This document shows positions 9,181 through 18,271 of a DNA stretch of 62,305 bases, piece after piece. The notes below the pieces were generated by a model, which saw nothing but the letters and a program-made list of their open reading frames with translations, ran no database searches and was not told the origin of the DNA. A program made the position numbers and the translations under genes. Location of the stretch: assembly GCA_017398805.1 (NCBI GenBank), contig JAFQEZ010000054.1, forward strand, positions 1 through 62,305, in the 5' to 3' direction. The stretch is from Bacteroidaceae bacterium. Lineage in GTDB: Bacteria; Bacteroidota; Bacteroidia; Bacteroidales; Bacteroidaceae. How positions within the stretch are numbered: position 1 is the first letter of the stretch; the number at the start of each line of letters is the position of its first letter.

Positions 9181-10287
9181 ATGGCATTATATCCTAAACT
9201 TATACTTGATGCACTGGAGAAGGTGCGCTATCCGGGTAATGGCAAGAATCTTGTCGAGGCAGAGATGGTTGATGACAATATACGCATTGACGGCAACAAG
9301 GTGAGTTTCTCGCTCATCTTCGACAAACCGACAGATCCTTTCATGCGATCGGTTGTGAAGTCGGCCGAGGCGGCAATACTCACTTATGTGGGCAAAGAGG
9401 TTGAGATTGTGGGCAACATCAGTGTGGTGAGCCGTCAGGCGGCACGCCCCGAGGTCGGGAAGTTCCTGCCACAGGTGAAGAATGTGATTGCGATATCTTC
9501 GGGTAAGGGTGGTGTAGGAAAGTCTACAGTGTCGGCAAACCTTGCCATTGCACTTGCCCGTTTGGGCTACAAGGTGGGTCTGCTGGATGCCGATATCTTC
9601 GGACCTTCTATACCAAAGATGTTCAGCGTTGAGGATGAGCGTCCCTACAGCGAGAATATCGATGGACGTGACTTGATACTCCCGATAGAAAAGTATGGTG
9701 TCAAGATTCTTTCGATAGGTTTCTTTGTGGACCCCGACCAGGCAATCCTGTGGCGTGGCGGTATGGCAAGCAATGCATTGAAACAGCTTATCGCCGATGC
9801 GGCCTGGGGTGAACTTGACTACTTCCTCATTGACCTTCCCCCGGGAACAAGCGATATACATCTGACCATTGTGCAGTGTCTTGCATTGACAGGTGCAGTG
9901 GTGGTGACTACTCCTCAGGAGGTATCTCTTGCTGCGGCAATCAAGGGTGTGAATATGTTTATAAACGAGAAAGTGGGTGTGCCCATTCTCGGCCTTGTGG
10001 AGAATATGGCATGGTTCACTCCTGCCGAACTCCCTGAAAACAAATATTACATCTTCGGCAAGGAGGGTGGCAAGCGTATGGCCGAGGCATACAATATTCC
10101 GCTAATCGGACAGATTCCGCTTGTGCAGAGCATTTGTGAGAGCGGTGACGAGGGTGTGCCCATTGCCATGAAGGCAGGAAGCCCTGACGGCCAGGCTTTC
10201 ATTCAGGTTGCGGCAGCGTTGGTCGAAAAGACCGAGAAACGCAATGCCGAACTTCCCGAAACTAAGATTGTGGGGACACACAGATAA
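9181..10287 (+). CDS. Mrp/ApbC-type iron-sulfur carrier ATPase
   Basis: A 368-residue P-loop ATPase of the Mrp/ApbC/NBP35 family, thought to load Fe-S clusters onto apoproteins. N-terminal MIP18-like domain (residues 1-85, [20 protein letters not shown]), then the deviant Walker [12 protein letters not shown] (107-116), [16 protein letters not shown] and the [12 protein letters not shown] motif. Odd: the CxxC that binds a cluster in many homologues is absent; the corresponding region reads [17 protein letters not shown]. Start taken at 9181 because the upstream open frame is interspersed repeat. A strong hairpin terminator follows. Confidence 0.9.
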   Translation: MALYPKLILDALEKVRYPGNGKNLVEAEMVDDNIRIDGNKVSFSLIFDKPTDPFMRSVVKSAEAAILTYVGKEVEIVGNISVVSRQAARPEVGKFLPQVKNVIAISSGKGGVGKSTVSANLAIALARLGYKVGLLDADIFGPSIPKMFSVEDERPYSENIDGRDLILPIEKYGVKILSIGFFVDPDQAILWRGGMASNALKQLIADAAWGELDYFLIDLPPGTSDIHLTIVQCLALTGAVVVTTPQEVSLAAAIKGVNMFINEKVGVPILGLVENMAWFTPAELPENKYYIFGKEGGKRMAEAYNIPLIGQIPLVQSICESGDEGVPIAMKAGSPDGQAFIQVAAALVEKTEKRNAELPETKIVGTHR

Positions 10288-10300
10288 CAGCTTCTGTAAT

Positions 10301-10341
10301 AAATGACAACAGAGCGACCTGTGGTCGCTCTGTTGTCATTT
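10301..10341. terminator. Bidirectional terminator
   Basis: A perfect 18-bp inverted repeat (AAATGACAACAGAGCGAC and its complement) with a 5-base loop lies between mrp and the convergent Imm17-like gene, whose last codons fall inside the right arm. It ends in AAAT/ATTT on both sides, so it can serve both strands. Confidence 0.85.
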
Positions 10342-10557
10342 AAGTGAATCTATGCGGTAATAGAAATAGATTGCAGCTGCAATGAATATGGCTCCAATCG
10401 CTCCGTAGACCCATCGGGCACCGTTGCGTCCTAACCGCTTGACAAGGAATCTTGCATTGTCGGCGGTGAAGAACCAGTCCCAGTCAAGCAGCGATGCAAA
10501 CAGGGATATGATGCCTGCAAGCATGAATGTCGCCTGAACGAAATTGTGCAGTATCAT
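10336..10557 (-). CDS. Imm17-family small membrane protein
   Basis: About 73 residues with two hydrophobic helices (FMLAGIISLFASL and YGAIGAIFIAAAIYFYY) separated by a basic loop containing WDWFFTADNARFLVKRLGRNGARW. This pattern resembles the Immunity-17 family annotated in Bacteroidales, but no toxin gene is adjacent, so an immunity function is doubtful here. I start at the ATG at 10557, 11 bases after the thiL stop; a longer start at 10590 would overlap thiL by 22 bases. It appears to be last in the lpxK-punA-thiL run. Family assignment is from memory of the motif, hence moderate confidence. Confidence 0.6.
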   Translation of the reverse strand: MILHNFVQATFMLAGIISLFASLLDWDWFFTADNARFLVKRLGRNGARWVYGAIGAIFIAAAIYFYYRIDSLK

Positions 10558-10568
10558 ATTGGCTGCAA

Positions 10569-11606
10569 TCACTTCTCCTGTGGTGTCCATCCCTGTGCCT
10601 TGAGTTCCATCTCTGCTCCGTCACGGGTGATGAGTGCAAGACCCATGTTTTCGCCCACAATGTGGCCTATGACACGTACATCCTTCATGGCTGAAACCTT
10701 CTCGTGGTCGGCAATGGGCACTGTAAAGAGGAGTTCGAAGTCCTCGCCGCCGTTCAAGGCGCAAGTGATTACGTTCATATTCAGTTCTTCGGCCATGATT
10801 GCTGTCTGGTAGTCGATGGGGATACGCTCTTCATAGATGCGGCAGCCTACTTCGCTCTGTTTGCATATGTGCATAAGCTCCGATGAGAGTCCGTCGCTGA
10901 TGTCAATCATTGAGGTGGGTATTATTCCCTCCTCGCGCAGTTTCTCCACAACTTCCTTGCGTGCCTCAGGTTTCAATTGGCGCTCAAGGATATACTCCTT
11001 GCCCTGGAAATCGGGCTGGATATCCTTTCCTGCCGTGGCAAGCTTCTCGCGCTCAAGCAACTGCAGTCCCATGTATGCTGCACCGAGGTTGCCTGTTACG
11101 CATATGAGGTCGGTCTCCTTTGCTCCGTTGCGTTTTACGGCTGTGCCTTTGGGGGCTGTACCTATGGCGGTGATGCTTATGGCAAGGCCTGTGAGAGATG
11201 AGGATGTATCGCCGCCGATGATGTCAACGCCGTATTGCTGGCATGCAAGCCTCATTCCTGCATAAAGTTCCTCGACATCCTCGATGCAGAACTTGCGGCT
11301 CAGAGCAAGCGAGACTGTAATCTGCCTGGGAGTCCCGTTCATGGCATAGATGTCCGATATGTTTGCGACAACGGCTTTGTAGCCAAGGTGCTTCAATGGG
11401 AAGTAGGTTAGGTCGAAATGTACGCCTTCCATGAGCAGATCGGTGCTGACGAGTACCTCCTCGTCGCTACCGAACTGCAGTATGGCTGCATCGTCACCAA
11501 CACCCTTGACGATCTCCTTGTTGGTGGTTGCTATATCTTTGGTAATCCTCTCGATGAGGCCGAATTCGCCGAGGGTGGATATCTCTGTGCGTTTTGTCGT
11601 ATTCAT
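10569..11606 (-). CDS. thiL: Thiamine-monophosphate kinase
   Basis: A 345-residue ThiL of the PurM/SelD fold, phosphorylating thiamine monophosphate to thiamine diphosphate. Family motifs visible: GEFGLIERIT near the start, VKGVGDDAAIL (residues 33-43), STDLLMEGVHFDL, AVVANISDIYAMNG, DIIGGDTSSS, VTGNLGAAYMGLQLL, and MIDISDGLSSELMHI. Length matches the family. It lies four bases after punA on the same strand. No TPP riboswitch is seen upstream. Confidence 0.95.
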   Translation of the reverse strand: MNTTKRTEISTLGEFGLIERITKDIATTNKEIVKGVGDDAAILQFGSDEEVLVSTDLLMEGVHFDLTYFPLKHLGYKAVVANISDIYAMNGTPRQITVSLALSRKFCIEDVEELYAGMRLACQQYGVDIIGGDTSSSLTGLAISITAIGTAPKGTAVKRNGAKETDLICVTGNLGAAYMGLQLLEREKLATAGKDIQPDFQGKEYILERQLKPEARKEVVEKLREEGIIPTSMIDISDGLSSELMHICKQSEVGCRIYEERIPIDYQTAIMAEELNMNVITCALNGGEDFELLFTVPIADHEKVSAMKDVRVIGHIVGENMGLALITRDGAEMELKAQGWTPQEK

Positions 11607-11610
11607 CTTC

Positions 11611-12420
11611 TTATGATCTGTTGATGATTTCGCGGAAGATTGTTGTCATCTTGGGCTGTGCCTCGTCGGCAGCCTTCTGTACCTCCTCGTGACTGCATTC
11701 TACAACGATACCCTCAACACCGAGGTCGGTGATTACGGAGATACCGAACACGCGGATGCCGCAGTGGCGTGCGACAATGACTTCGGGTACAGTAGACATG
11801 CCAACAGCATCACCGCCCATGCGGTGGAACATGCGGTACTCGGCCGGCGTCTCGAAGGTTGGGCCCTGTGTACCAAGGTATACGCCCTCGACAACGCGGA
11901 TGCCCTTCTCGGCTGCAATCTCCTTCGCCTTTGCTATGAGGCCCTTGTCATAGGCTGCGCTCATGTCGGGGAAACGGTCGCCGTAAGGGATGTTCTTGCC
12001 GCGCAATGGATGCTCGGGGAAGAAGTTGATGTGGTCGTTGATGATCATGAGGTCACCGATGATGAAGTCGGGGTTCATGCCACCGGCTGCATTTGATACA
12101 AAGAGTGTCTTGATGCCCAGCTCACGCATTACGCGTACGGGGAAAGTTACCTCCTTCATTGAGTAGCCCTCGTAGAAGTGGAAACGACCCTGCATGGCCA
12201 TAATCTCCTTGTTGCCGAGCTTGCCGAAGATGAGCTTGCCCGAATGACCCTCTACAGTGGAGAGCGGGAAGTTGGGGATGTCCTTGTACTCGATTTCGTA
12301 CTTGTCTGTTATTTCATTCACGAGGCTGCCGAGACCTGTACCCAGGATAATGGCTGTCTCGGGTGCCGTAGTCATTTTTCCTCTTAGGAATTCAGCTGTT
12401 TCTTGAATCTTCTGTAACAT
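11611..12420 (-). CDS. Purine nucleoside phosphorylase
   Basis: A 269-residue trimeric-type (PNP/MTAP family) phosphorylase of inosine and guanosine. Motifs: ILGTGLGSL with the phosphate-binding serine region, VEGHSGKL, MQGRFHFYEGY, VSNAAGGMNP, GDLMIINDHINF and the base-binding EYRMFHRMGGDAVGMSTVPE. The start overlaps the end of lpxK by 29 bases; an internal ATG (MTTAPETA) would avoid the overlap but would remove conserved N-terminal residues MLQKIQETAEF, so I keep the longer form. Confidence 0.93.
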   Translation of the reverse strand: MLQKIQETAEFLRGKMTTAPETAIILGTGLGSLVNEITDKYEIEYKDIPNFPLSTVEGHSGKLIFGKLGNKEIMAMQGRFHFYEGYSMKEVTFPVRVMRELGIKTLFVSNAAGGMNPDFIIGDLMIINDHINFFPEHPLRGKNIPYGDRFPDMSAAYDKGLIAKAKEIAAEKGIRVVEGVYLGTQGPTFETPAEYRMFHRMGGDAVGMSTVPEVIVARHCGIRVFGISVITDLGVEGIVVECSHEEVQKAADEAQPKMTTIFREIINRS

Positions 12421-13459
12421 AGTTCTCTATTATTTGGTTAAACATTTTCTCTTCTCCACCGATGAAACCGATCTTTATGGGCAGGGCAAAAATATTCTGC
12501 TTTATAACCTCGGGCAAGTCATCGCGCTGCATAAGGCGTGTCGCGTCCTTCTCGGTCGTGATGATGGCTTTGCTTCTGCTTTCCATTGCAAGGAATTTCC
12601 CTGAAACCTTTTCAAAATCCTCTGTCGTGAAGTTGTGGTGGTCGCCGAACTGCATCATAGTCACCTTTGTACCGCGTCGCTCAATCTCCTGCCTAAGCGG
12701 AGTGGGGTTTGCTATGCCGGTCACAAGCAGAATCTCTCCGGCATCGGGCAGTGCGGTGCACTCCTTGAACAATGGGCGGCAATCCCCGTACTCCATCTTT
12801 GAGAAAAAGACCGGAATATCTTTCCATTCCTTTATATAACTGCGACACCACTCCTGTTGTTCGGGAGTGATTCCGTCGCATTTTGTCATTATTACAATGT
12901 CGGATCTTCTGATTCCGCCAATGCTCTCGCGCAAACGTCCGAATGGCAATACACGGTCCTGCCATACGGGGCGGTTGCAGTCGATGAGCAGGATATAAAG
13001 CCCTGCCTTTACATGACGGTGCTGATAGGCGTCGTCAAGCAGTATGACATCTATATCTCTGTTCTCTGCCATGAGACGCTCGATGCCTGTCACACGCTTC
13101 TCGCATACTGCAACATCTATGTCGGGGAATTTGTTCTTTATCTGGAAGGGCTCGTCTCCTATTATAGGCATTTGGCTGTCATGTGTAGCCTTGACATATC
13201 CTTTGCTCTTGCGCCCGTAACCGCGACTGAGCATAGCAACCTTATGATTTTTGCGGAGCAGTTCAATAAGATATTCGGTGTGAGGAGTCTTTCCGGTGCC
13301 GCCTACCGATATGTTCCCGACGCAAATGGTGGGCACGGAGAAACTGCGGCTCTCCATGATGCCCTTGTCGAACATCAGGTTTCTTGCCTCCATTATCCAG
13401 CGGTAGGGGTTAATGGCGTCGGGAAGAATCTCTTTTACTCCTCTTTTCTTGTCAAGCAT
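12392..13459 (-). CDS. lpxK: Tetraacyldisaccharide 4'-kinase
   Basis: A 355-residue membrane-associated kinase that phosphorylates the lipid A disaccharide at the 4' position. The Walker A region is VGNISVGGTGKTPHTEYL (about 47-64), followed by MLSRGYGRKSKGY, GDEPFQIKNKFPDIDVAV, and VILLDDAYQHRHVKAGLYILLID carrying the Walker B/DD motif. Upstream a -7 box TACATTTG is present on the minus strand (13482-13489), about 22 bases before the ATG, without a clear -33. It heads the lpxK-punA-thiL-Imm17-like run. Confidence 0.95.
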   Translation of the reverse strand: MLDKKRGVKEILPDAINPYRWIMEARNLMFDKGIMESRSFSVPTICVGNISVGGTGKTPHTEYLIELLRKNHKVAMLSRGYGRKSKGYVKATHDSQMPIIGDEPFQIKNKFPDIDVAVCEKRVTGIERLMAENRDIDVILLDDAYQHRHVKAGLYILLIDCNRPVWQDRVLPFGRLRESIGGIRRSDIVIMTKCDGITPEQQEWCRSYIKEWKDIPVFFSKMEYGDCRPLFKECTALPDAGEILLVTGIANPTPLRQEIERRGTKVTMMQFGDHHNFTTEDFEKVSGKFLAMESRSKAIITTEKDATRLMQRDDLPEVIKQNIFALPIKIGFIGGEEKMFNQIIENYVTEDSRNS

Positions 13460-13713
13460 TGTCGGTATATCTACTCTTTTGCAAATGTAACCATTTATTT
13501 AATAATGTGGAGTAGTGTGAATGGCTCTTTATGTTTTTTTTAATGCAGACAAATGTTAAAAAAGATTATTTTTCAAATATTTTTGTTTTGCATGAATCAT
13601 TTTCGGTGTAAAAGTTCAATCATTTGAAAAAAAAAGTTACTTTTGCCGTGAAATAGAGTGCGGTTTACAAAAATTGTTGTAAATTGCACCCGATAAACTG
13701 CACGCTCATGTGG

Positions 13714-13801
13714 GGAAAGATGCTCGAGTGGTTGAAGAGGCACGCCTGGAAAGCGTGTATACGTCAAAAGCGTATCGGGGGTTCGAATCCCCCTCTTTCC
13801 G
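13714..13801 (+). tRNA. tRNA-Ser (GGA anticodon)
   Basis: Class II tRNA of 88 bases. The acceptor arms GGAAAGA (13714-13720) and TCTTTCC (13794-13800) pair perfectly, with discriminator G at 13801. The D arm has GCTCGAGTGGTTGAAGAGG, the anticodon loop reads CTGGAAA with GGA, there is a long serine-type variable arm (TACGTCAAAAGCGTA), and the T arm GGGGGTTCGAATCCCCC is canonical. CCA is not encoded. A -7-like TACTTTTG lies upstream at 13638-13645, without a good -33 box. Confidence 0.97.
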
Positions 13802-13851
13802 CTGATATTGAATGAATTAACTTAAAAATATTAATCTAAAATCTACACGAA

Positions 13852-14748
13852 ATGAAAAAGTTTTTTGCAATTTTGGCTATTTTGGGCTTGTTCTGTACAG
13901 TACAGTTGAATGCGGCTCCAAAGAATGAGTCATCTAAGGATGCTAAAAAGACAGAGGTAAAGACACCGGAGGCACTTGCTCAGGACTCTATTGCTCAGGA
14001 CTCTATTGCTCAGGATTCTATCATGAAGGCAGAGGAACTGAAGAAGGCAGAAGTTAAAACGGCTGAACCAAAGAAGGCTGAAGTTAAAGAGGAGGTTGAA
14101 GAAGGTGGCTTGGCCGGTATACACAAGGAGATAAAGAAGAAATTTATTGAGGGTGGTGCCGAGTTTATGGCTCTTGTTGCCATCGCAATGGTTATCGGTC
14201 TTGCTTTCTGTGTTGAGCGTATTATCTATTTGAGTATGGCTCAGGTGAATACAGAGAAACTTATGGCTGCAATTGCTGATGCTTTGGCTAACAATGATGT
14301 TGAGGCTGCAAAGGAGATCTGCCGCAATACAGCAGGTCCTGTTGCATCAGTTTGCTATCAGGGTCTTCTCCGTATCGATGAGGGTGTTGATACTGTAGAG
14401 CGTTCAATCGTTTCTTATGGTAGCCTCCAGGCTTCAATGCTCGAGAAGAACTGTTCATGGATCACATTGTTCATCGCGATGGCCCCATCACTCGGATTCT
14501 TGGGTACTGTGATCGGTATGGTGCAGGCGTTCGACGATATCCAGAAGGCTGGTGATATCTCTCCAACTATCGTTGCCGGTGGTATGAAGGTCGCTCTTAT
14601 CACAACTCTTTACGGTATTATCGTTGCTTTGATTCTTCAGGTATTCTATAACTTTATCCTTACCAAGATTGAGTCTTTGACAGCAGATATGGAGGATTGC
14701 TCAATCACACTCTTGGACTTGATTGCAAAGTTCAATATCAAGAAGTAA
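13852..14748 (+). CDS. ExbB/TolQ-family proton channel subunit
   Basis: A 298-residue inner-membrane protein of the MotA/TolQ/ExbB family. A signal-like hydrophobic N-terminus (ILAILGLFCTVQLNA) is followed by a charged Ala/Lys/Glu-rich linker containing three exact AQDSI repeats (encoded by three 15-bp units at 13979-14023), then a TM at FMALVAIAMVIGLAFCVE, and the conserved channel pair WITLFIAMAPSLGFLGTVIGM and TTLYGIIVALILQVFYN. It would energise TonB-dependent uptake with the ExbD proteins that follow. The periplasmic linker extension is common in Bacteroidales. Confidence 0.93.
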   Translation: MKKFFAILAILGLFCTVQLNAAPKNESSKDAKKTEVKTPEALAQDSIAQDSIAQDSIMKAEELKKAEVKTAEPKKAEVKEEVEEGGLAGIHKEIKKKFIEGGAEFMALVAIAMVIGLAFCVERIIYLSMAQVNTEKLMAAIADALANNDVEAAKEICRNTAGPVASVCYQGLLRIDEGVDTVERSIVSYGSLQASMLEKNCSWITLFIAMAPSLGFLGTVIGMVQAFDDIQKAGDISPTIVAGGMKVALITTLYGIIVALILQVFYNFILTKIESLTADMEDCSITLLDLIAKFNIKK

Positions 14749-14782
14749 TTCAGATAGGTTGTAACATCTAAACTATTGTGTT

Positions 14783-15436
14783 ATGAAAGCTGGATTGGAA
14801 ATTAAAATTTCAAATTATACATTGTATGCAATGATTGCTGCAGTGTTGATTGTTCTGGCTATGTTCTTCTTTGTCGGATTTGGCAACAATGTGGCAGTGC
14901 TGAAGAAGATAGCTCCGAACAGTAAGGTGGAGTACCAGGATGCTTCCGGTAATAAAATCAAATGTGCTGATGGCGATTTTGTACCTCATGAGGCTGCCAA
15001 GAAGATTCAGGAAGAGTCTGGTGCGAATGCGGAATTCGAACTTAACGCTGACAAGTCTTTTAAGCTATTGAGTAGCCCTGAGTATACTGATAAATTGATT
15101 TATTTGATGTATATTCTCACTATCGTTCCAATTGTGATTATAGTAATCTATGCGATTTGGAACCTGGCGCTTAGGATTATTGACAACCCGTCAAAGGCAT
15201 TCAAGAGTCTTATTCCTTTATTGTTGTTCATTGCACTTGTGGGCATATGTTATGCATGTGCCGGTACAGATTCAGTGATAGTCAACGAGAAACCCTATGA
15301 AGATTCTTTCTGGTTGAAGTGGACTTCTGCATTCCTATTGATTCAATACGTATTGTTGGTGCTTTGTGTAGTGCTTACAATCGTGAGTCTTTCAGGTGTT
15401 GTTAAGTATTTGATTAACAAAGTTAAATACTCATAA
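14783..15436 (+). CDS. Membrane protein of the ExbB-ExbD operon
   Basis: A 217-residue protein I cannot assign to a named function. It has an N-terminal TM (LYAMIAAVLIVLAMFFFVGF), an extracytoplasmic segment of about 75 residues (SKVEYQDASGNKIKC onward), a TM at YLMYILTIVPIVIIVIYAIW, then two more at LIPLLLFIALVGICYAC and SAFLLIQYVLLVLCVVLTIV. It is placed between exbB and two exbD genes with gaps of 34 and 3 bases, so it is probably a fourth component or accessory of that energising complex. Confidence 0.75.
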   Translation: MKAGLEIKISNYTLYAMIAAVLIVLAMFFFVGFGNNVAVLKKIAPNSKVEYQDASGNKIKCADGDFVPHEAAKKIQEESGANAEFELNADKSFKLLSSPEYTDKLIYLMYILTIVPIVIIVIYAIWNLALRIIDNPSKAFKSLIPLLLFIALVGICYACAGTDSVIVNEKPYEDSFWLKWTSAFLLIQYVLLVLCVVLTIVSLSGVVKYLINKVKYS

Positions 15437-15439
15437 TCT

Positions 15440-16144
15440 ATGGCAAAAGGTAAAAGAAAAGTACCAGGCATCAATGCAAGTTCAACAGCCGATATTTCTT
15501 TTATCCTGTTGATTTTCTTCCTTGTCGTGACTTCGATGAATTCACAGGTGGGTCTGCATGTTACGCTGCCCAGAAAGAATAAAGATGAAAACAAGGACGA
15601 TATGCCGGTGATCAAGCAGAATAATATCCTTATGGTGCTTATCAACAGTAAGAATCAGATAAGGGTAACTGCAGGTGAATTTGAGCATGATGATATTGGA
15701 ATGAAGTATGAACTTACCAAAGACCCGATGACAGGTGAGTATGTTGTTGAACCGGAGCATCTGAGGAAAATTGCTAAGGACTTCATCGTCAATAAAGATA
15801 TGTCGCCCAAACTCCCTAACTTGAAGAGTGTATCTTATTCTTTCAAGGAGTTTGATGATGCCGGAGTGTTGTTGAAAGAGCATTGGTTGCCAAGTGGAAA
15901 GCAGTATGATATTGCAGATAACCATGTGATATCACTTACTACTGACCGCGAAACAAGCTACGCATTGTATTTCAGAGTCTTGAATGAGTTGTATGCTGCA
16001 TACAACGAGTTGAGGGATGAAATGGCGGAAGCTGAATATGGCAAGAAATTTGCGGAACTTGAGACTGGTCAGAAGGGCTTGATCAACGAGTACTACAAGT
16101 ACAGAGTATTTGAGGCAGAGCCTGTTTCTGGTAAGGATTATTAA
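15440..16144 (+). CDS. ExbD/TolR-family protein (first copy)
   Basis: A 234-residue ExbD-type protein. The single TM near the N-terminus carries the essential aspartate in STADISFILLIFFLVVTSMN, followed by a periplasmic domain. It is longer than the usual ~140 residues, with a C-terminal extension (LNELYAAYNELRDEMAEAEYGKKF, predicted helical) unlike the second copy. Three bases separate it from the preceding membrane protein gene. Confidence 0.92.
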   Translation: MAKGKRKVPGINASSTADISFILLIFFLVVTSMNSQVGLHVTLPRKNKDENKDDMPVIKQNNILMVLINSKNQIRVTAGEFEHDDIGMKYELTKDPMTGEYVVEPEHLRKIAKDFIVNKDMSPKLPNLKSVSYSFKEFDDAGVLLKEHWLPSGKQYDIADNHVISLTTDRETSYALYFRVLNELYAAYNELRDEMAEAEYGKKFAELETGQKGLINEYYKYRVFEAEPVSGKDY

Positions 16145-16180
16145 GTATAGAAGTGTTTAAACTGTTATTTGAATTGAATT

Positions 16181-16678
16181 ATGGGAAAATTTAATAATAA
16201 TGAAAAGGCAGAAATGCCTGAATTGAATACTTCTTCTTTGCCCGACTTGATTTTCTCTATTCTTTTCTTCTTTATGATTGTTACATCAATGCGTGAAGAG
16301 GAGGTTAAGGTGGAGTTCAAGGCTCCAAAGGGTACTGAACTTAATAAACTTGAGAAGAAGACCGCAGGTGTCAATGTGTACATTGGTGAATCAAAAGCCG
16401 GTGAGAGCAATGGCAAACCGGTTATCCAGATTAACAATACCACTATTGACAATACAAACCTTAATCTTGTTTCTGAAGGCCTGAGAAAGGGTATCAATGC
16501 AATGGACGAGGAGGATAGAAAGTATCTTCGTATTGTTCTCAAGATTGACTCAGGTGATGAGATTACAGGCCGTAAGGGTGCCAATATGGAGGTTGTGAAT
16601 GACGTTAAGGAGGTTTTGCGTGATCTTGATGCTTTGCGTATCATGTATTCAGCAGACGAAAAGAACGCCAACAAATAA
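16181..16678 (+). CDS. ExbD/TolR-family protein (second copy)
   Basis: A 165-residue ExbD protein with the conserved TM aspartate in SSLPDLIFSILFFFMIVTSM and a periplasmic domain containing KAPKGTELNKLEKKTAGVNVYIG and the terminal VNDVKEVLRDLDALRIMYSA. Paired ExbD paralogues behind one ExbB are usual in Bacteroidales; heteromeric stators are likely. The operon ends at the double hairpin immediately downstream. Confidence 0.93.
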   Translation: MGKFNNNEKAEMPELNTSSLPDLIFSILFFFMIVTSMREEEVKVEFKAPKGTELNKLEKKTAGVNVYIGESKAGESNGKPVIQINNTTIDNTNLNLVSEGLRKGINAMDEEDRKYLRIVLKIDSGDEITGRKGANMEVVNDVKEVLRDLDALRIMYSADEKNANK

Positions 16679-16684
16679 TATTGG

Positions 16685-16745
16685 AAAAGCCGCAAACATA
16701 TTGCGGCTTTTCTTTTTTTATATGCCGCAATAACACTTGCGGCAT
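16685..16745 (+). terminator. Tandem terminator hairpins after exbD
   Basis: First hairpin AAAAGCCGCAA/TTGCGGCTTTT (16685-16711) is followed by a run of T (16713-16719). A second hairpin ATGCCGCAA/TTGCGGCAT (16722-16745) follows at once. The two share the GCCGCAA stem core, which suggests local duplication. Confidence 0.88.
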
Positions 16746-16852
16746 ATTTTTGGAACAATTTATTTTCTCACACAAGCTTCTGTCCTTCTTTGTTCTTCCC
16801 ATATCTGGTGGTCGGAGCAGGTATGTTCCAGAATTTTCTATGGACAACGAAA

Positions 16853-16873
16853 AAGCCGCGCGATGCGCGGCTT
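16853..16873 (-). terminator. folA terminator
   Basis: A 9-bp stem AAGCCGCGC/GCGCGGCTT with a 3-base loop; on the minus strand it is followed by TTTTTC. It lies 26 bases beyond the folA stop. Confidence 0.85.
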
Positions 16874-16898
16874 CTGTAATGTTATATACCTGAATGTA

Positions 16899-17390
16899 TT
16901 ACTTTTTTCTGATATACGTTGTGAAGCTATAGGTATATGCATGTTTCTCGTCAGTGGCGAAAGTCTCTTTTTCTGCAATGCTCCATTCTTCATTGCTCAC
17001 CTCGGGAAAGAAGGCATCGGCATTCGCCGGCGTGTCGTGTATCTCGGTCAGACACAGTATGTCGGCCATTGGCATGGCAGCGCGGTAAAGTCTCTCTCCG
17101 CCTATAATATATACAATCTCTTCGTTTGCGCAACCGGCAAGCGCCTCTTCGAGGGATCGGAATGTCTCTGCTCCGGGGAATCCATTCTCTTTGCGCGAGA
17201 GGACAATGTTCCTGCGGTTTGGTAACGCGCCCTTAGGCAGTGAACGGAAGGTGTTGCTGCCCATGATTATTGTGTGTCCTGTCGTCAACGCCTTGAAGCG
17301 TTTGAGGTCGTTGGGTAACCAATATATAAGCTTATTCTCAAAACCTATGGCGTTGTTTTCGGCAATGGCCGCTATAAGTGCTAATTTCAT
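16899..17390 (-). CDS. folA: Dihydrofolate reductase
   Basis: A 163-residue NADPH-dependent DHFR that regenerates tetrahydrofolate consumed by ThyA. Motifs: LIAAIAENNAIGFENKLIYW at the N-terminus, with the acidic active-site position in LPNDLKRFKALTTGHTIIMG (D28 region), TFRSLPKGALPNRRNIVLS, and IVYIIGGERLYRAAM. It lies 86 bases downstream of thyA on the same strand, separated by an A-rich interspersed repeat, consistent with a thyA-folA operon. Confidence 0.96.
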   Translation of the reverse strand: MKLALIAAIAENNAIGFENKLIYWLPNDLKRFKALTTGHTIIMGSNTFRSLPKGALPNRRNIVLSRKENGFPGAETFRSLEEALAGCANEEIVYIIGGERLYRAAMPMADILCLTEIHDTPANADAFFPEVSNEEWSIAEKETFATDEKHAYTYSFTTYIRKK

Positions 17391-17476
17391 GTGACTTAAA
17401 GCTGAAAGGTGAAAACTGAAAACGGAAACTGAAAGTTGCGGGCAAAGCCCACGCGTGTTTGTTTCAACGTTTTGTG
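17391..17476. repeat. A-rich interspersed repeat between thyA and folA
   Basis: A run of GAAAACTGAAAACGG-type sequence (17402-17433) followed by GCGGGCAAAGCCCACGCG (17438-17455), a compact inverted repeat. It belongs to the A-rich class seen at eight or more places in the window and sits inside an otherwise tight operon. Confidence 0.65.
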
Positions 17477-18271
17477 TTATACAGCCACTACTCCCTTTAT
17501 GTGTGGGTGTGCATCGTAGTCCTGGAGTGAGAAATCCTCGAACTTGAACGAGAAAATGTCCTTTACGTCGGGGTTGATGACCATCTTCGGCAGTTTCTTT
17601 GGCTCTCGTGTGAGCTGCAGTTTTGCCTGCTCAATGTGGTTGAGGTAGAGATGTGCATCGCCCAAAGTATGGATAAACTCTCCGGCCTTGAGGCCTGTAA
17701 CCTGTGCCATCATCTGTAACAGAAGGGCGTAGGATGCGATGTTGAAAGGTACGCCAAGGAAGCAGTCTGCGCTGCGTTGGTAGAGCTGCAGGCTCAATTT
17801 GCCGTCAGCGACGTAGAACTGGAACATTGCATGGCATGGTGGCAGGTTCATGTTCTTGATGTCTGCAACGTTCCATGCGTTGACGATGATGCGGCGCGAA
17901 TCGGGGTTGTTCTTGATTGTCTCCACAACCTCCTTTATCTGGTCTATGTGCTCTCCGTCATATCCCGGCCATGAGCGCCACTGGTAGCCGTATATATGTC
18001 CGAGGTCGCCGTTCTCATCGGCCCACTCGTTCCATATACGTACTCCGTTCTCCTGTAGGTATTTTACGTTGGTGTCACCGTTAAGGAACCAAAGGAGCTC
18101 GTGGATTATGGACTTGAGGTGCAGTTTTTTTGTTGTGAGGCATGGGAAACCATCTTCCAGATTAAAACGCATCTGATGTCCGAACACGCTTATTGTTCCT
18201 GTACCGGTCCTGTCATCTTTCCTTGTGCCTTCGGTCAATATTCTGTCAAGCAGATTCAAGTATTGTTTCAT
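17477..18271 (-). CDS. thyA: Thymidylate synthase
   Basis: A 264-residue ThyA converting dUMP to dTMP with methylene-tetrahydrofolate. All hallmarks are present: [41 protein letters not shown], the catalytic cysteine in [34 protein letters not shown] and [10 protein letters not shown] variant promoter is visible upstream on the minus strand: TTCG (18319-18322), 19 bases, TATCTTCG (18292-18299), that is the Bacteroidota consensus with one C for T in each box. folA follows downstream. Confidence 0.97.
   Translation of the reverse strand: MKQYLNLLDRILTEGTRKDDRTGTGTISVFGHQMRFNLEDGFPCLTTKKLHLKSIIHELLWFLNGDTNVKYLQENGVRIWNEWADENGDLGHIYGYQWRSWPGYDGEHIDQIKEVVETIKNNPDSRRIIVNAWNVADIKNMNLPPCHAMFQFYVADGKLSLQLYQRSADCFLGVPFNIASYALLLQMMAQVTGLKAGEFIHTLGDAHLYLNHIEQAKLQLTREPKKLPKMVINPDVKDIFSFKFEDFSLQDYDAHPHIKGVVAV

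Noticed and set aside
10336-10557. Toxin-immunity module around the Imm17-like gene
   Set aside because: No polymorphic toxin or secretion gene is adjacent; neighbours are thiL and mrp.
16749-16830. Long-range inverted pair TGGAACA/TGTTCCA between exbD and folA
   Set aside because: Arms are 7 bases and about 70 bases apart, well within chance expectation for AT-rich spacer DNA.
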